A stretch of DNA of 54,098 bases, taken from contig JAUIFG010000005.1 of assembly GCA_030429445.1 (NCBI GenBank), positions 1 through 54,098 of the forward strand, read 5' to 3'. Positions 7,708 through 15,725 of this stretch are shown piece after piece. The notes below the pieces were generated by a model. That model saw only the letters and a program-made list of their open reading frames with translations. It searched no databases and was not told where the DNA came from. The position numbers and the translations under genes are program-made. The stretch's first letter is position 1. Every line of letters begins with the position of its first letter. The DNA is from a bacterium. GTDB lineage: Bacteria; Patescibacteriota; Saccharimonadia; Saccharimonadales; Saccharimonadaceae.

Positions 7708-8777
7708 TGCGGTTATTTTTTGATGCTCGTTACATCCGCACGGATTTTCATGACGGTATTAGTCGCTATACGACCGAACTCGGAAACGCACTTGCACGCC
7801 TAACTCCTGTTACATTCATTCTTTCTGATAGAGCACAGCTTAAACACCTGCCTAGCGGCGCTGAACATATCATCATCCACGCTATCACATCCATCAAAGA
7901 ACCTTTCACAAGCCTTGTTCTGAACAAATACAAACCAGATGTTGTTATATCACCGCTACAAACCATGGGGTCGCTCGGCAGGCGCTTCAAGCTTGTATTA
8001 ACCCTGCACGACTTAATCTATTACAAGCATCGTACGCCACCACCGCAATACTCACGCGCGTTGCGCCTTGGTTGGCGCCTCTACCATTCATCCTATATTC
8101 CTGGGAGGCTCATACTCAATAACGCGGATCTCATCGTAACCGTTAGTGAAACCAGTAAGCAAGAAATCCTCGATGCTAACCTCACGAAACGACCAATTAT
8201 TGTCGTTTCGAATGCTGCACGTGATTTATCACACTTCTTGGAGAAAACGTCACAGGTTATAAGCAAACCGAAGAATTTGATATATATGGGGTCGTTTATA
8301 CCATACAAGAACGTCGAGACTCTCATTAAAGCCATGGGGTTTTTGCCGGGACGAACGTTACACCTCTTGAGCCGTATCAACCCTGAACGAAAGACCCAAC
8401 TACAAAAATTAATCCCAAAACATGCCAATGTTGTATTCCATGGTGGTGTCAGCGACAAAGAGTATGCGAATTTACTAGCCAACGATGCTGTAATGGTAAG
8501 TGCCAGCAAGGCAGAGGGCTACGGCTTACCGCTTGCCGAAGCATTAGTGATGGGCGTGCCCGCCGTCGTGAGTGACCTTGATATCTTTCGGGAAGTAGGA
8601 GGTGATGGTGCGTTATTTACAAATCCAGACGACCCCAAAAGTTTTGCAGAACACATCTCAAAACTAGATGATAAAAAACTTCGAGATGAATTGATAGAAA
8701 AAGGCAGGCAACACATCAAAAAATTCGACTGGAATTCTTCGGCGAAAAATCTTCTCGATAGCATTGAAAGACTATAG
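7707..8777 (+). CDS. Glycosyltransferase family 4
   Basis: A 356-aa GT-B glycosyltransferase. The N-terminal half has FHDGISRYTTEL (acceptor-side glycine). The C-terminal half has EX7E at Glu270/Glu278 in SKAEGYGLPLAEALVMG. The DARYIRTDFHDGISRY start resembles mannosyltransferases of the WbaZ/MtfB kind. The reading frame is open upstream, but ATG 7707 overlaps the previous stop and follows AAAGGA, so I start there. Together with the 6190 gene it implies a surface glycan or glycolipid. The gene ends just before a GC-rich hairpin at 8792-8813. Confidence 0.88.
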   Translation: MRLFFDARYIRTDFHDGISRYTTELGNALARLTPVTFILSDRAQLKHLPSGAEHIIIHAITSIKEPFTSLVLNKYKPDVVISPLQTMGSLGRRFKLVLTLHDLIYYKHRTPPPQYSRALRLGWRLYHSSYIPGRLILNNADLIVTVSETSKQEILDANLTKRPIIVVSNAARDLSHFLEKTSQVISKPKNLIYMGSFIPYKNVETLIKAMGFLPGRTLHLLSRINPERKTQLQKLIPKHANVVFHGGVSDKEYANLLANDAVMVSASKAEGYGLPLAEALVMGVPAVVSDLDIFREVGGDGALFTNPDDPKSFAEHISKLDDKKLRDELIEKGRQHIKKFDWNSSAKNLLDSIERL

Positions 8778-8791
8778 GTCATATAAAGTAA

Positions 8792-8813
8792 ACCCCCGGC
8801 CTTTGCCGGGGGT
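8792..8813. terminator. GC-rich hairpin between convergent genes
   Basis: ACCCCCGGC (8792-8800) pairs perfectly with GCCGGGGGT (8805-8813) around CTTT. T-rich sequence follows only on the minus strand, so it mainly terminates the 8827 hydrolase and may also serve the 7707 gene. Confidence 0.7.
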
Positions 8814-8826
8814 ATAGCACCTTTCG

Positions 8827-9678
8827 CTAAGAACACCAACTGTTGAAATGCTCACCCTGGAGTAGCTGTATAAATTCCCAGCTATTCTGATGGAATCCGC
8901 TGTGTGTTGCAGCAACATCCAAGAGAGTAAGGTTAATCCAACCTTGCCAATCTTTAGCGGCACACGACCTGACCGCTCTATTGTGCAGTAGGCACCGGAT
9001 ATAAGTTGTCCAAATATCCTCGTGCGATTCACATGCGCGAGCCAACGTGCCATTACGCGCCACATGAATCATCCAGTAAATCTCTTGTGCCCAAAGTGAG
9101 ATCGGAAAGCCAGACAATCTCTGCACCGTTGATCGTTCAAACTGCCACAAATAATTGTCGCGGCTAGTTGGCATGTCGGGGGGAATTGAAACGTGACTCC
9201 TTGGTGGCATAAAAACCGGAGCAGTAATCCACGAAGGCAACGCCGATAATGCGCCCACCACTCGACGATTACCAAGCAAAAATGCCCTGTAGTCAACTAG
9301 ACTTTGCAGACCACTCGGAGCATCAACAATGATCGCTTCAAGCAATGCCGGATCATGTTCTTTTCGTAACTCTCTCATCAAGAATGGCGTCATCACTCCA
9401 CCCATTGATGTGCCAAAGACTCGAATCGGCTGACCAACATGATCACGAAGGTCTACCACGGCCTGATTAATGACCGAAAGAGGACGAAATTGTCGACCAC
9501 GTGCATTATAGGCCCGCACTTCGCCAGGCAAGCAGTGTGCGATTGGTGCAAACTGACTAAAGCCATGACTCTGCATACCAGCCAAGCACACTGTCACGCC
9601 AGGACCACCAAGGCTCCTGTGCGTTCGTGAAAATACGTGTTTTTCAACTCCGTTCGCGAATGTACTCACATCCATCAC
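8827..9678 (-). CDS. Alpha/beta-hydrolase-like protein
   Basis: A 283-aa protein with the nucleophile elbow FGTSMGG (Ser91) after a beta strand, and a late AATHSGFHQN that could hold the catalytic His. The acid residue is not obvious. It is unusually rich in Trp and His and distant from the 5376 hydrolase. The frame opens with GTG-ATG (9678/9675); AAAGGAAG lies directly upstream, and the ATG at 9675 is the likelier start. No signal peptide. Hydrolase fold is likely; substrate unknown. Confidence 0.65.
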   Translation of the reverse strand: MMDVSTFANGVEKHVFSRTHRSLGGPGVTVCLAGMQSHGFSQFAPIAHCLPGEVRAYNARGRQFRPLSVINQAVVDLRDHVGQPIRVFGTSMGGVMTPFLMRELRKEHDPALLEAIIVDAPSGLQSLVDYRAFLLGNRRVVGALSALPSWITAPVFMPPRSHVSIPPDMPTSRDNYLWQFERSTVQRLSGFPISLWAQEIYWMIHVARNGTLARACESHEDIWTTYIRCLLHNRAVRSCAAKDWQGWINLTLLDVAATHSGFHQNSWEFIQLLQGEHFNSWCS

Positions 9679-9740
9679 TTCCTTTAAGGTACGATCGAAA
9701 GATGGGATAGCAAAATGCTACTAGCGCTATTATGGTATAT

Positions 9741-10556
9741 TTATATCAATTTTTCAAATAATTTCACGACTGGTTGGACCATCTGATCTTTTGTCATATC
9801 AGCTGACGTATCGATAACTATCATTTCACGACCAGAACCACGAGGCTCATAGTCAAGGTCGGGCAGGGCAAACGACAGTGCATTTTTTGGTAACACAATA
9901 GGGTGAACAGCACGCTCGGCATCTGAACGATTGCGCTCGACAATTTGTATCGCCATTTTATCTATTTCATCTTTTTGTTCATTAGATAATTGTTCGTAAT
10001 CCTTGTTACTATAGCCAAGCGTCCGTCGTGCTCCTGTTTGTGGATTGCAAAGGAAATAGAAGCCCATCCTATACTCACAAAGCTCTTCCTCTTCAAGCGT
10101 GGAACCAACCTCCTCTAGCGCACGCCCATCTATCAAAACAACCTCACAACCCTCATTGATAGCGTCATTCAACCATTTACGTAATAAATTATCCTTGAAT
10201 TCTTGGGCAAGCGGTCGTGCACCAACCTTTGCGCTATTAACACCGACCTGAGGTGTATACAGCAATGCATCACGTTCAGCATGCTTCATGTGATAAACCT
10301 CTTTCACGAGAATCTTTGCTTCTTGCAACATCTGCTCATCAGACAAAAACAGATCAATAGCATCAGGAGAATCAACATCTACACCATGCTTTATTACGGA
10401 CACGACCAAAACGCGGAACACTTGTCCCGCGTCGATGAGCATCGTATTGATACTTCGTAATTGAAGCGATCGCTTGACCGCATGCACCACCGTGCCTTTT
10501 CCGCTACGCGCTTGTCCATCGAAGGTGAACAATGCTGGTAAGGTATGTACAGACAT
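9741..10556 (-). CDS. Cytidylate-kinase-like P-loop kinase
   Basis: A 271-aa NMP-kinase-fold protein. The P-loop GQARSGKGT (14-22) sits in FTFDGQARSGKGT, which matches the (d)CMP kinase pattern. IDGRALEEVG in the middle resembles the IDGRDIGT motif of Cmk, and NRSDAERAVHPIV resembles the R/D segment near the Cmk C-terminus. It is longer than standard Cmk (about 225 aa) and divergent, so I call it Cmk-like. TATAGT (minus, 10565-10570) lies 8 nt before the ATG, suggesting leaderless expression. It diverges from smpB. Confidence 0.7.
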   Translation of the reverse strand: MSVHTLPALFTFDGQARSGKGTVVHAVKRSLQLRSINTMLIDAGQVFRVLVVSVIKHGVDVDSPDAIDLFLSDEQMLQEAKILVKEVYHMKHAERDALLYTPQVGVNSAKVGARPLAQEFKDNLLRKWLNDAINEGCEVVLIDGRALEEVGSTLEEEELCEYRMGFYFLCNPQTGARRTLGYSNKDYEQLSNEQKDEIDKMAIQIVERNRSDAERAVHPIVLPKNALSFALPDLDYEPRGSGREMIVIDTSADMTKDQMVQPVVKLFEKLI

Positions 10557-10617
10557 TCCAAAAGACTATATCAGATTTAGAACTCATCTCAAAACCACTC
10601 CTGTTACAATAGAGTGG

Positions 10618-11100
10618 ATGAGTCCCGCAAAGAAAAAATCAATCAAAAAACCATCCGCCATCGTCAACCGTCGAGCACGGTTTGATTATGCATTGGATGA
10701 TGAGCTCATTGTTGGACTCAGCCTTACAGGCCCAGAAGTCCGCGCTGCACGCGATGGGCACATTCAGCTGAAAGGTTCGTTTGTGACCATTCGAAACAAT
10801 GAACTATGGCTCAATAATGCCAGCTTTAGCTTGAAACTCAATGAAAAAGGTAAGTCTGATGCCCGTACAATTGATACCGAACCACGCAAATTATTGGCAC
10901 ATCGCAGACAAATTGACGCACTCGCTATCCGCAAAAAAGAAGGCCGATCCATCGTACCGACAAAATTACTAACAGCCGGCAGATTCATCAAGCTAGTCAT
11001 CGCAACAGGTAAGGGTAAAAAGAATTACGACAAACGCGAAACCCTCAAGCGTCGCGACCAAGAACGTGAATCACAACAAGCGATCAAACAATACAAATGA
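10618..11100 (+). CDS. smpB: SsrA-binding protein SmpB
   Basis: Trans-translation partner of tmRNA that rescues stalled ribosomes. It is 160 aa with the family fold: ARFDYALDDELIVGLSLTGPEV, the RNA-binding NNASF strand, HRRQIDAL, and the basic tail KGKKNYDKRETLKRRD that enters the mRNA channel. The frame is open far upstream, but ATG 10618 gives the family length and lies 7 nt after TGT-TACAAT (10602-10610), a leaderless arrangement. No tmRNA gene is visible in this window. Confidence 0.96.
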   Translation: MSPAKKKSIKKPSAIVNRRARFDYALDDELIVGLSLTGPEVRAARDGHIQLKGSFVTIRNNELWLNNASFSLKLNEKGKSDARTIDTEPRKLLAHRRQIDALAIRKKEGRSIVPTKLLTAGRFIKLVIATGKGKKNYDKRETLKRRDQERESQQAIKQYK

Positions 11101-11103
11101 AAT

Positions 11104-11128
11104 AGGGCTCAACCATTGGTTGAGCCCT
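11104..11128. terminator. Hairpin between convergent smpB and the 11149 gene
   Basis: AGGGCTCAACC (11104-11114) pairs with GGTTGAGCCCT (11118-11128). A short GTTCCC tail follows on plus and ATTTCATTT on minus. It probably acts bidirectionally. Confidence 0.7.
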
Positions 11129-11148
11129 GTTCCCAAAAAGTACAACAG

Positions 11149-11529
11149 CTAATCTTCGGTCTGAAGGCGTGGTGCCCTAAACGGCCTTCGGCCAAAGAAT
11201 GTGCGATCCGCCAAATTATTGACCACAATAACCTCACGTGGCCAAATAACTACCTGCATACTCGCATCAGGGAAGTGGATGCAGCCAATTCTTTGGCTAG
11301 GAAATGGATTGTGCGGATCTTGGTACAGAACCAGTTCGGACTGTGCCGGAATCTCAACCATCCGATCTTTTGCACCAAGTAATCTGAAGGGGCTACCTAT
11401 AAAATCTAGGTAATTTATTCCTCGATTCAAGACCTCACGGTAGCGACAACCCTCCGTCATGAGCTCCAAAAACCTCTTTACAGAGACCGTCCTGAGAGCG
11501 CCGACCTGAGTCGGTTCAGCTGTTTGCAT
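11149..11529 (-). CDS. Orphan hypothetical protein, 126 aa
   Basis: I do not recognise this soluble protein. Its second half is rich in strands and prolines (LLGAKDRMVEIP, SELVLYQDPHNPFP, SMQVVIWPREVIVV), and it ends in an Arg-rich tail. There is no signal peptide or membrane segment. It belongs to the cassette class: promoter TTGATT-17-TGC-TATAGT, a leader of about 38 nt with the palindrome AAACATGTTT, AGGAGA nine bases before the ATG, and a hairpin terminator at 11104-11128. It diverges from the 11675 cassette. Confidence 0.6.
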   Translation of the reverse strand: MQTAEPTQVGALRTVSVKRFLELMTEGCRYREVLNRGINYLDFIGSPFRLLGAKDRMVEIPAQSELVLYQDPHNPFPSQRIGCIHFPDASMQVVIWPREVIVVNNLADRTFFGRRPFRAPRLQTED

Positions 11530-11567
11530 TAGGTACTTCTCCTACGATAGGGGATGGAAACATGTTT

Positions 11568-11596
11568 ACTATAGCATATAAATTAAAATTAATCAA
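11568..11596 (-). promoter_or_regulatory. Promoter of the 11149-11529 gene
   Basis: On the minus strand, TTGATT (11591-11596), a 17-nt spacer ending in TGC, and TATAGT (11568-11573). It is both -35-bearing and extended -10, and predicts a leader of about 38 nt. Confidence 0.65.
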
Positions 11597-11616
11597 TATC
11601 ACTACGCCGACCTCTA

Positions 11617-11644
11617 TAGACTTTTTTTACTTTTATGCTATAAT
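11617..11644 (+). promoter_or_regulatory. Promoter of the 11675 gene
   Basis: TAGACT (11617-11622), a 16-nt spacer and TGC-TATAAT (-10 at 11639-11644), an extended -10 promoter. Transcription would start near 11651, leaving a short leader with AAGGAGAG. Confidence 0.6.
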
Positions 11645-11674
11645 AAACTTACCCAAATCGAGAAGGAGAGTATC

Positions 11675-11875
11675 GTGCCTATTCGTAAGTTTATCGGTCT
11701 AGGACTGATGCTGACGGGTTTTACGGTGGCGCTGATCGGCATTGGCTTGTACAGACTTGCTAATTGGGAGCTCGTTGACGGAACCATTTGTAGCATGGCT
11801 GGAATTGGACTTTTGATTATAGGAGTGGTAGTTTCCGCAAAAGAAACACTACCCAGAATTTCAGACAACAAATAA
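11675..11875 (+). CDS. Small two-helix membrane protein, 66 aa
   Basis: Two hydrophobic segments (about 6-28 and 40-57) are joined by a short loop with WELVDG; the C-terminus is short and polar. Function unknown. The start is GTG with AAGGAGAG eight bases upstream. It is monocistronic: extended -10 promoter before it and a clean terminator at 11893-11926 after it. Confidence 0.65.
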   Translation: MPIRKFIGLGLMLTGFTVALIGIGLYRLANWELVDGTICSMAGIGLLIIGVVVSAKETLPRISDNK

Positions 11876-11892
11876 TAAAACTTCAATGAGGT

Positions 11893-11926
11893 ACCCCCGC
11901 ACACATACGTCGCGGGGGTTTTACTT
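11893..11926 (+). terminator. Intrinsic terminator
   Basis: ACCCCCGC (11893-11900) pairs with GCGGGGGT (11912-11919), with an 11-nt loop, followed by TTTACTTT. It ends the 11675 transcript just before xth. Confidence 0.85.
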
Positions 11927-11949
11927 TGTGCATGTTAAAATTGATAACA

Positions 11950-12741
11950 ATGAATATCTATTCTTGGAACGTCAACGGAATCCGCGCCGTCATCAATAAA
12001 GGTGCTTTTACTGAATTTATGTCCGCCCATCAACCGGATATTCTTTGTATTCAGGAGATAAAAGCTCGAAAAGAACAGGTTGATATACATCTTGATAACT
12101 ATCATCAATACTGGACAAGCGCCACAAAAGCGGGGTACAGCGGGACAGCTATTCTCAGTAAAGTACCTGCAATTCAGGTGTTATCAAACATCCCGCCCAA
12201 CATAGCATCACAGTTTGAACTCAGTGACAACTACGGTGATACCAATAGTGAAGGCCGTGTAACCGCTGCTGAGTTTGAGAATTTTTGGGTCGTCAGCGTA
12301 TATACACCGAATAGTAAAGGCAAGCTGGAACGACTCGATTTACGAACCAAACAGTGGGACAAGGCCTTTTTGGCATACATGAAGGATTTGGAAAAAACAA
12401 AACCCGTTATCTTTTGCGGAGATCTAAACGTCGCACACAAAGAAATTGACTTGGCTCGACCAGATGACAACCACAAATCACATGGATTCACTGATGAAGA
12501 GCGTGCTGGATTTGATACAATTATCAGCACTGGTTTCCTAGATACTTTCCGACTGTTCAACGATAAAGGCGAAAACTACACGTGGTGGACCGCATGGTCA
12601 AATGCCCGTGCTCGTAATGTAGGCTGGCGTATCGACTACGTTATCGCATCACAATCGCTACAAAAATCTATCGTATCGGCATCCATACACCCTAACCAAA
12701 TGGGATCAGATCATTGCCCAGTCAGCATTGAGATAAAATAA
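11950..12741 (+). CDS. xth: Exodeoxyribonuclease III / AP endonuclease
   Basis: Base-excision-repair enzyme of the exonuclease III (EEP) family, 263 aa. It has SWNVNGIRA (Asn7), the metal-binding Glu36 in CIQEIKA, the Asp158/Asn160 pair in CGDLNV, IDYVIASQ, and the terminal Asp254-His255 of GSDHCPV. An earlier in-frame start would add eight residues, but ATG 11950 matches the family N-terminus. TAAAAT, in an extended TGT context, ends 8 nt before the ATG, consistent with a leaderless mRNA. Confidence 0.95.
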   Translation: MNIYSWNVNGIRAVINKGAFTEFMSAHQPDILCIQEIKARKEQVDIHLDNYHQYWTSATKAGYSGTAILSKVPAIQVLSNIPPNIASQFELSDNYGDTNSEGRVTAAEFENFWVVSVYTPNSKGKLERLDLRTKQWDKAFLAYMKDLEKTKPVIFCGDLNVAHKEIDLARPDDNHKSHGFTDEERAGFDTIISTGFLDTFRLFNDKGENYTWWTAWSNARARNVGWRIDYVIASQSLQKSIVSASIHPNQMGSDHCPVSIEIK

Positions 12742-12800
12742 CGATAAAACTCCTGCCCGTCTAGTATTTTATTCCTTTATTTTGTTATACTGCCAGACAT

Positions 12801-13604
12801 ATGGAGAAAGAAGCGTCTCAGCAACGACTAAACCAACTGGTAGCCAATGCCGACAACTATGAATGTCGAGACAAGGATCGTAATCATGAAAAACGAGTCA
12901 TCGCTCTACTAGGCCCTTCAGCTGTTGGTAAATCAACAATCATACGCGAGTGCCTAGAGCGAGCAAAAGATCATGACATCACGTCAATTGACGAAGTCGG
13001 AACAAGCACAACGAGACCCCGCCGATCCAGCGACCCTGACAACTATCACACTGATATTCCTCATGAGGAAATGATTGAAATGATCGAACAGGGTAAATTG
13101 ATCAATTGGTCATCACACCCGTCTGGTCATATTTATGGCACATTACCACGTGACTTCACTTCTAAATACAACCTCATGGCATGCCTACCAGATAGCGTAC
13201 CCATGCTCAAGCGTGCAGGTTTTGCGGTCATACACTCAGCCTACATCGTCACGACTGCCGAAAGATGGGAAGACCAACTAGAAACAAGGATGTACACACC
13301 CGAAACGTTGCATCTACCAGAGAACCAGCGACAATATCGACCAGATTTTTCGGATCGGATGGAAGAAGCAATAGCATCTTTGCATACTATCATCAGACGA
13401 TACTCTACCGATTATCAATACATCATAAACGAACCAACCGAAAAAGGATTGGCTTGGTCAGCAGATCAAATATTAAAAACAAGTAAACTTGATAAAGTAG
13501 GGTACAGCAGTGCTGAAACACACCCTCGCTTCAACCAATATGCCCGCGATATGTGGAGTCGAGCGATCGATCTTGCCTGGGAGTCAAAGCCCTCTCAACA
13601 ATAG
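12801..13604 (+). CDS. Guanylate-kinase-like P-loop protein
   Basis: A 267-aa protein. The P-loop is GPSAVGKST (38-46). GTSTTRPRR (68-75) matches the GMP-binding TTRPxR signature of guanylate kinase, and INWSSHPSGHIYGT resembles the Gmk segment that holds GMP. It is about 60 residues longer than canonical Gmk, with a 30-residue charged N-terminus and an unfamiliar C-terminal third, so the substrate may differ. TGT-TATACT (12783-12791) lies 9 nt before the ATG; no ribosome site. Confidence 0.7.
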   Translation: MEKEASQQRLNQLVANADNYECRDKDRNHEKRVIALLGPSAVGKSTIIRECLERAKDHDITSIDEVGTSTTRPRRSSDPDNYHTDIPHEEMIEMIEQGKLINWSSHPSGHIYGTLPRDFTSKYNLMACLPDSVPMLKRAGFAVIHSAYIVTTAERWEDQLETRMYTPETLHLPENQRQYRPDFSDRMEEAIASLHTIIRRYSTDYQYIINEPTEKGLAWSADQILKTSKLDKVGYSSAETHPRFNQYARDMWSRAIDLAWESKPSQQ

Positions 13605-13652
13605 ATACCGTGCGACCTCGCATCTTTTTGAAAAGCAGTATACTACATAGAT

Positions 13653-14444
13653 ATGGAACCTCTTAATTACTGGCAAAAGCAGATACCTGGCAAGCCCCTC
13701 TTTCCTGATATCGAGTGGAATAAGCCCGAAGGGCGCATGCATGCAGGTAGATTAGGAATTATTGGTGGCAACAAACTCGGCTTTGCATCAGTCGGCGATG
13801 CCTACATAACAGCAAATGATACCGGGATAGGATATGTGCGTGCGCTACTGCCGGATGTTTTGAAAAAATCCGTTCCCAACACTATCACGGATATTGTGTA
13901 TGCACCTAGTAATCCATCGGGGGGATTAAATCGTGATGCCCTGAACGAAATGAAAGCACTTGGTGCATGGAGCGAGGGTATTTTATTAATTGGTGATGTC
14001 GGACGCAATAGCGAAACGGCCATCTTATATGAAAATTTTGTTCGTAGCTATGACGGACCACTCACTATTACTCGAGATGCCATCGACCTTTTTCTCAATT
14101 CCACCGAAACAATTGTCGAACGTAACAACACACTGCTGGTTGTGTCATTTGCGCAATTACAAAAAATCTTTACCCGCGTCTACTACCCAAAGGTTTTGAC
14201 ATTTAGTATGCAGTTGCAGCAATTGATTGAAGCACTCCACAAATTTACCATAACGTACCCCGTTTCTATCGCGACACTACACCAAGACCGGCTAATTGTC
14301 GCTTCGAGCGGTGACGTCACAACAACAGAGTGGCAAAACCCCATGGCTATCTGGAAGGGTACTGTCGCAACCCGCGCAGCAGCTTATTGGCTGTGGAATC
14401 AAAAAAAGCCGCTGCAAGCAACAACGACTAGTTTGATATCATAA
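13653..14444 (+). CDS. NAD(P)H-hydrate dehydratase-like (ribokinase fold) protein
   Basis: A 263-aa protein that looks like a divergent NnrD/ADP-dependent NAD(P)H-hydrate dehydratase. It has HAGRLGIIGGN (30-40) at the nucleotide-binding start, GILLIGDVGRNSET in the middle, and ASSGDVTTTEW where NnrD has its GTGD motif. The N-terminal epimerase domain is absent and several motifs are weak, so another ribokinase-like function is possible. TATACT (13639-13644) lies 8 nt before the ATG. It is followed by tRNA-Leu on the opposite strand. Confidence 0.5.
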   Translation: MEPLNYWQKQIPGKPLFPDIEWNKPEGRMHAGRLGIIGGNKLGFASVGDAYITANDTGIGYVRALLPDVLKKSVPNTITDIVYAPSNPSGGLNRDALNEMKALGAWSEGILLIGDVGRNSETAILYENFVRSYDGPLTITRDAIDLFLNSTETIVERNNTLLVVSFAQLQKIFTRVYYPKVLTFSMQLQQLIEALHKFTITYPVSIATLHQDRLIVASSGDVTTTEWQNPMAIWKGTVATRAAAYWLWNQKKPLQATTTSLIS

Positions 14445-14560
14445 AATTTACTAACTGGTACCGCGAGCCGGACTTGAACCGGCACGAACTAATGTTCACC
14501 AGATTTTGAGTCTAGCGCGTCTACCAATTCCGCCATCGCGGCACTAGTTAGTAAATTTTA
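14442..14560. repeat. 15-bp inverted repeat bracketing tRNA-Leu
   Basis: TAAAATTTACTAACT (14442-14456) and AGTTAGTAAATTTTA (14546-14560) are perfect reverse complements. In the precursor, the 5' leader would pair with the 3' trailer and capture the terminal A of CCA, extending the acceptor stem beyond a small bulge. Confidence 0.9.
14456..14542 (-). tRNA. tRNA-Leu (anticodon CAA)
   Basis: An 87-nt class II tRNA read from 14542 down to 14456. The acceptor GCCGCGA pairs with TCGCGGT (one G-U), followed by discriminator A and an encoded CCA. The anticodon loop CTCAAAA gives CAA, so it reads UUG. There is a long variable arm and the T-loop TTCAAGT. The gene is bracketed by a 15-bp inverted repeat (14442-14456 and 14546-14560), described separately. 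Confidence 0.97.
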
Positions 14561-14646
14561 ATTTGCGAAACAAATTGCTTATCAATTATTATGCTCGCTC
14601 GTAAACCCCATATATTGTATACTAATATCTGTAAGGAAGCTACCTC

Positions 14647-15708
14647 GTGCAGCCAAAAAAAGACACGTCCAACCAACATGATGACAAACGAGACGCCGCA
14701 ACCGATCTAGTACGCGGCCAATTAGATGCGCTTTACAATAAGCCCACGGCCAATGATGCCCCCAAAGACGAACATAATACTGCAAAACAAACTCAGGATG
14801 AACAAGTAACTCGCTATCATGCCGAGTGGCAAGATTACTACCAAAAATACTATGAACAATACTACGTAGGACACCTACACCAAGCAATCGAAGATGCCGA
14901 AAAGGGCAAGCTTTCAGCCGAGGAGTTACGTCAAAAAGAACTCACTAACCTACGAGAAAAAATTACCGCTCGAGCCAAAACATCCGCCAAACGTGCCCGT
15001 CGTAGCCGACACTTCATTCCGGTTATCAGTGGATTTTCTGTCGCATTGATTGTCGCATTCCTGCAATACAACCAAATCCTTGTTTCGAACGTTCTCGCCT
15101 ACGTCAGCCCTGGTGCAATCGATCCGCAAAATATCATTGTCGACCCTTCGGCTAATGTTCGAGTTGGACCTGAACCAAAACTCATTATTCCAAAGATTAA
15201 TGTCGATGTTCCAGTTGTATACGGGGTAGGGTATGATCAAAAATCTCAGCTAAACGCCATGAAAAAGGGAGTCGCACACTTCTCAATTCCTGGCGCGAAC
15301 AGTATACCGGGACAAATCGGAAATACAGTGATATCCGGCCACTCCAGCAATGATCTTTTTGACCCAGGTGATTATAAATTCATCTTTGCACAACTGAACA
15401 AAATGAAAAAAGGCGATAGCATTTACGTTAATTACAAATCGACTCGCTACACATACACAATCACGAAAAAGGAAGTGGTGTTACCATCCCAAGTCGATAA
15501 GTTAACATACAGCACCAAAAAGCCCATCCTGACGCTTATTACTTGCACACCCCTTGGAACAGCAGAGAAACGACTACTCGTCACCGCGGAACAAGTAGCC
15601 CCAGATCCAGCCAAAGCAAAGCCAGCAAATACGTCAACGGGCAGTGACGACGCTGTCCTCACTGGCGACAGCCCAACCCTTCTAGAGCAATTATTCGGCG
15701 CGCGTTAG
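14647..15708 (+). CDS. Sortase family transpeptidase
   Basis: A 353-aa membrane-anchored sortase. A long acidic/coiled N-terminal region (1-115) is followed by one membrane segment (about 123-150) and the sortase beta-barrel. The catalytic triad is visible: His232 in ISGHSSN, Cys300 in TLITCTP and Arg309 in AEKRLLVT. The cytosolic extension is longer than in typical sortases. Start GTG with AAGGAAG eight bases upstream. It probably attaches surface proteins or processes pilins; no LPXTG substrate was recognised in this window. Confidence 0.92.
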   Translation: MQPKKDTSNQHDDKRDAATDLVRGQLDALYNKPTANDAPKDEHNTAKQTQDEQVTRYHAEWQDYYQKYYEQYYVGHLHQAIEDAEKGKLSAEELRQKELTNLREKITARAKTSAKRARRSRHFIPVISGFSVALIVAFLQYNQILVSNVLAYVSPGAIDPQNIIVDPSANVRVGPEPKLIIPKINVDVPVVYGVGYDQKSQLNAMKKGVAHFSIPGANSIPGQIGNTVISGHSSNDLFDPGDYKFIFAQLNKMKKGDSIYVNYKSTRYTYTITKKEVVLPSQVDKLTYSTKKPILTLITCTPLGTAEKRLLVTAEQVAPDPAKAKPANTSTGSDDAVLTGDSPTLLEQLFGAR

Positions 15709-15725
15709 AGTCTAGTCAATCGCAC

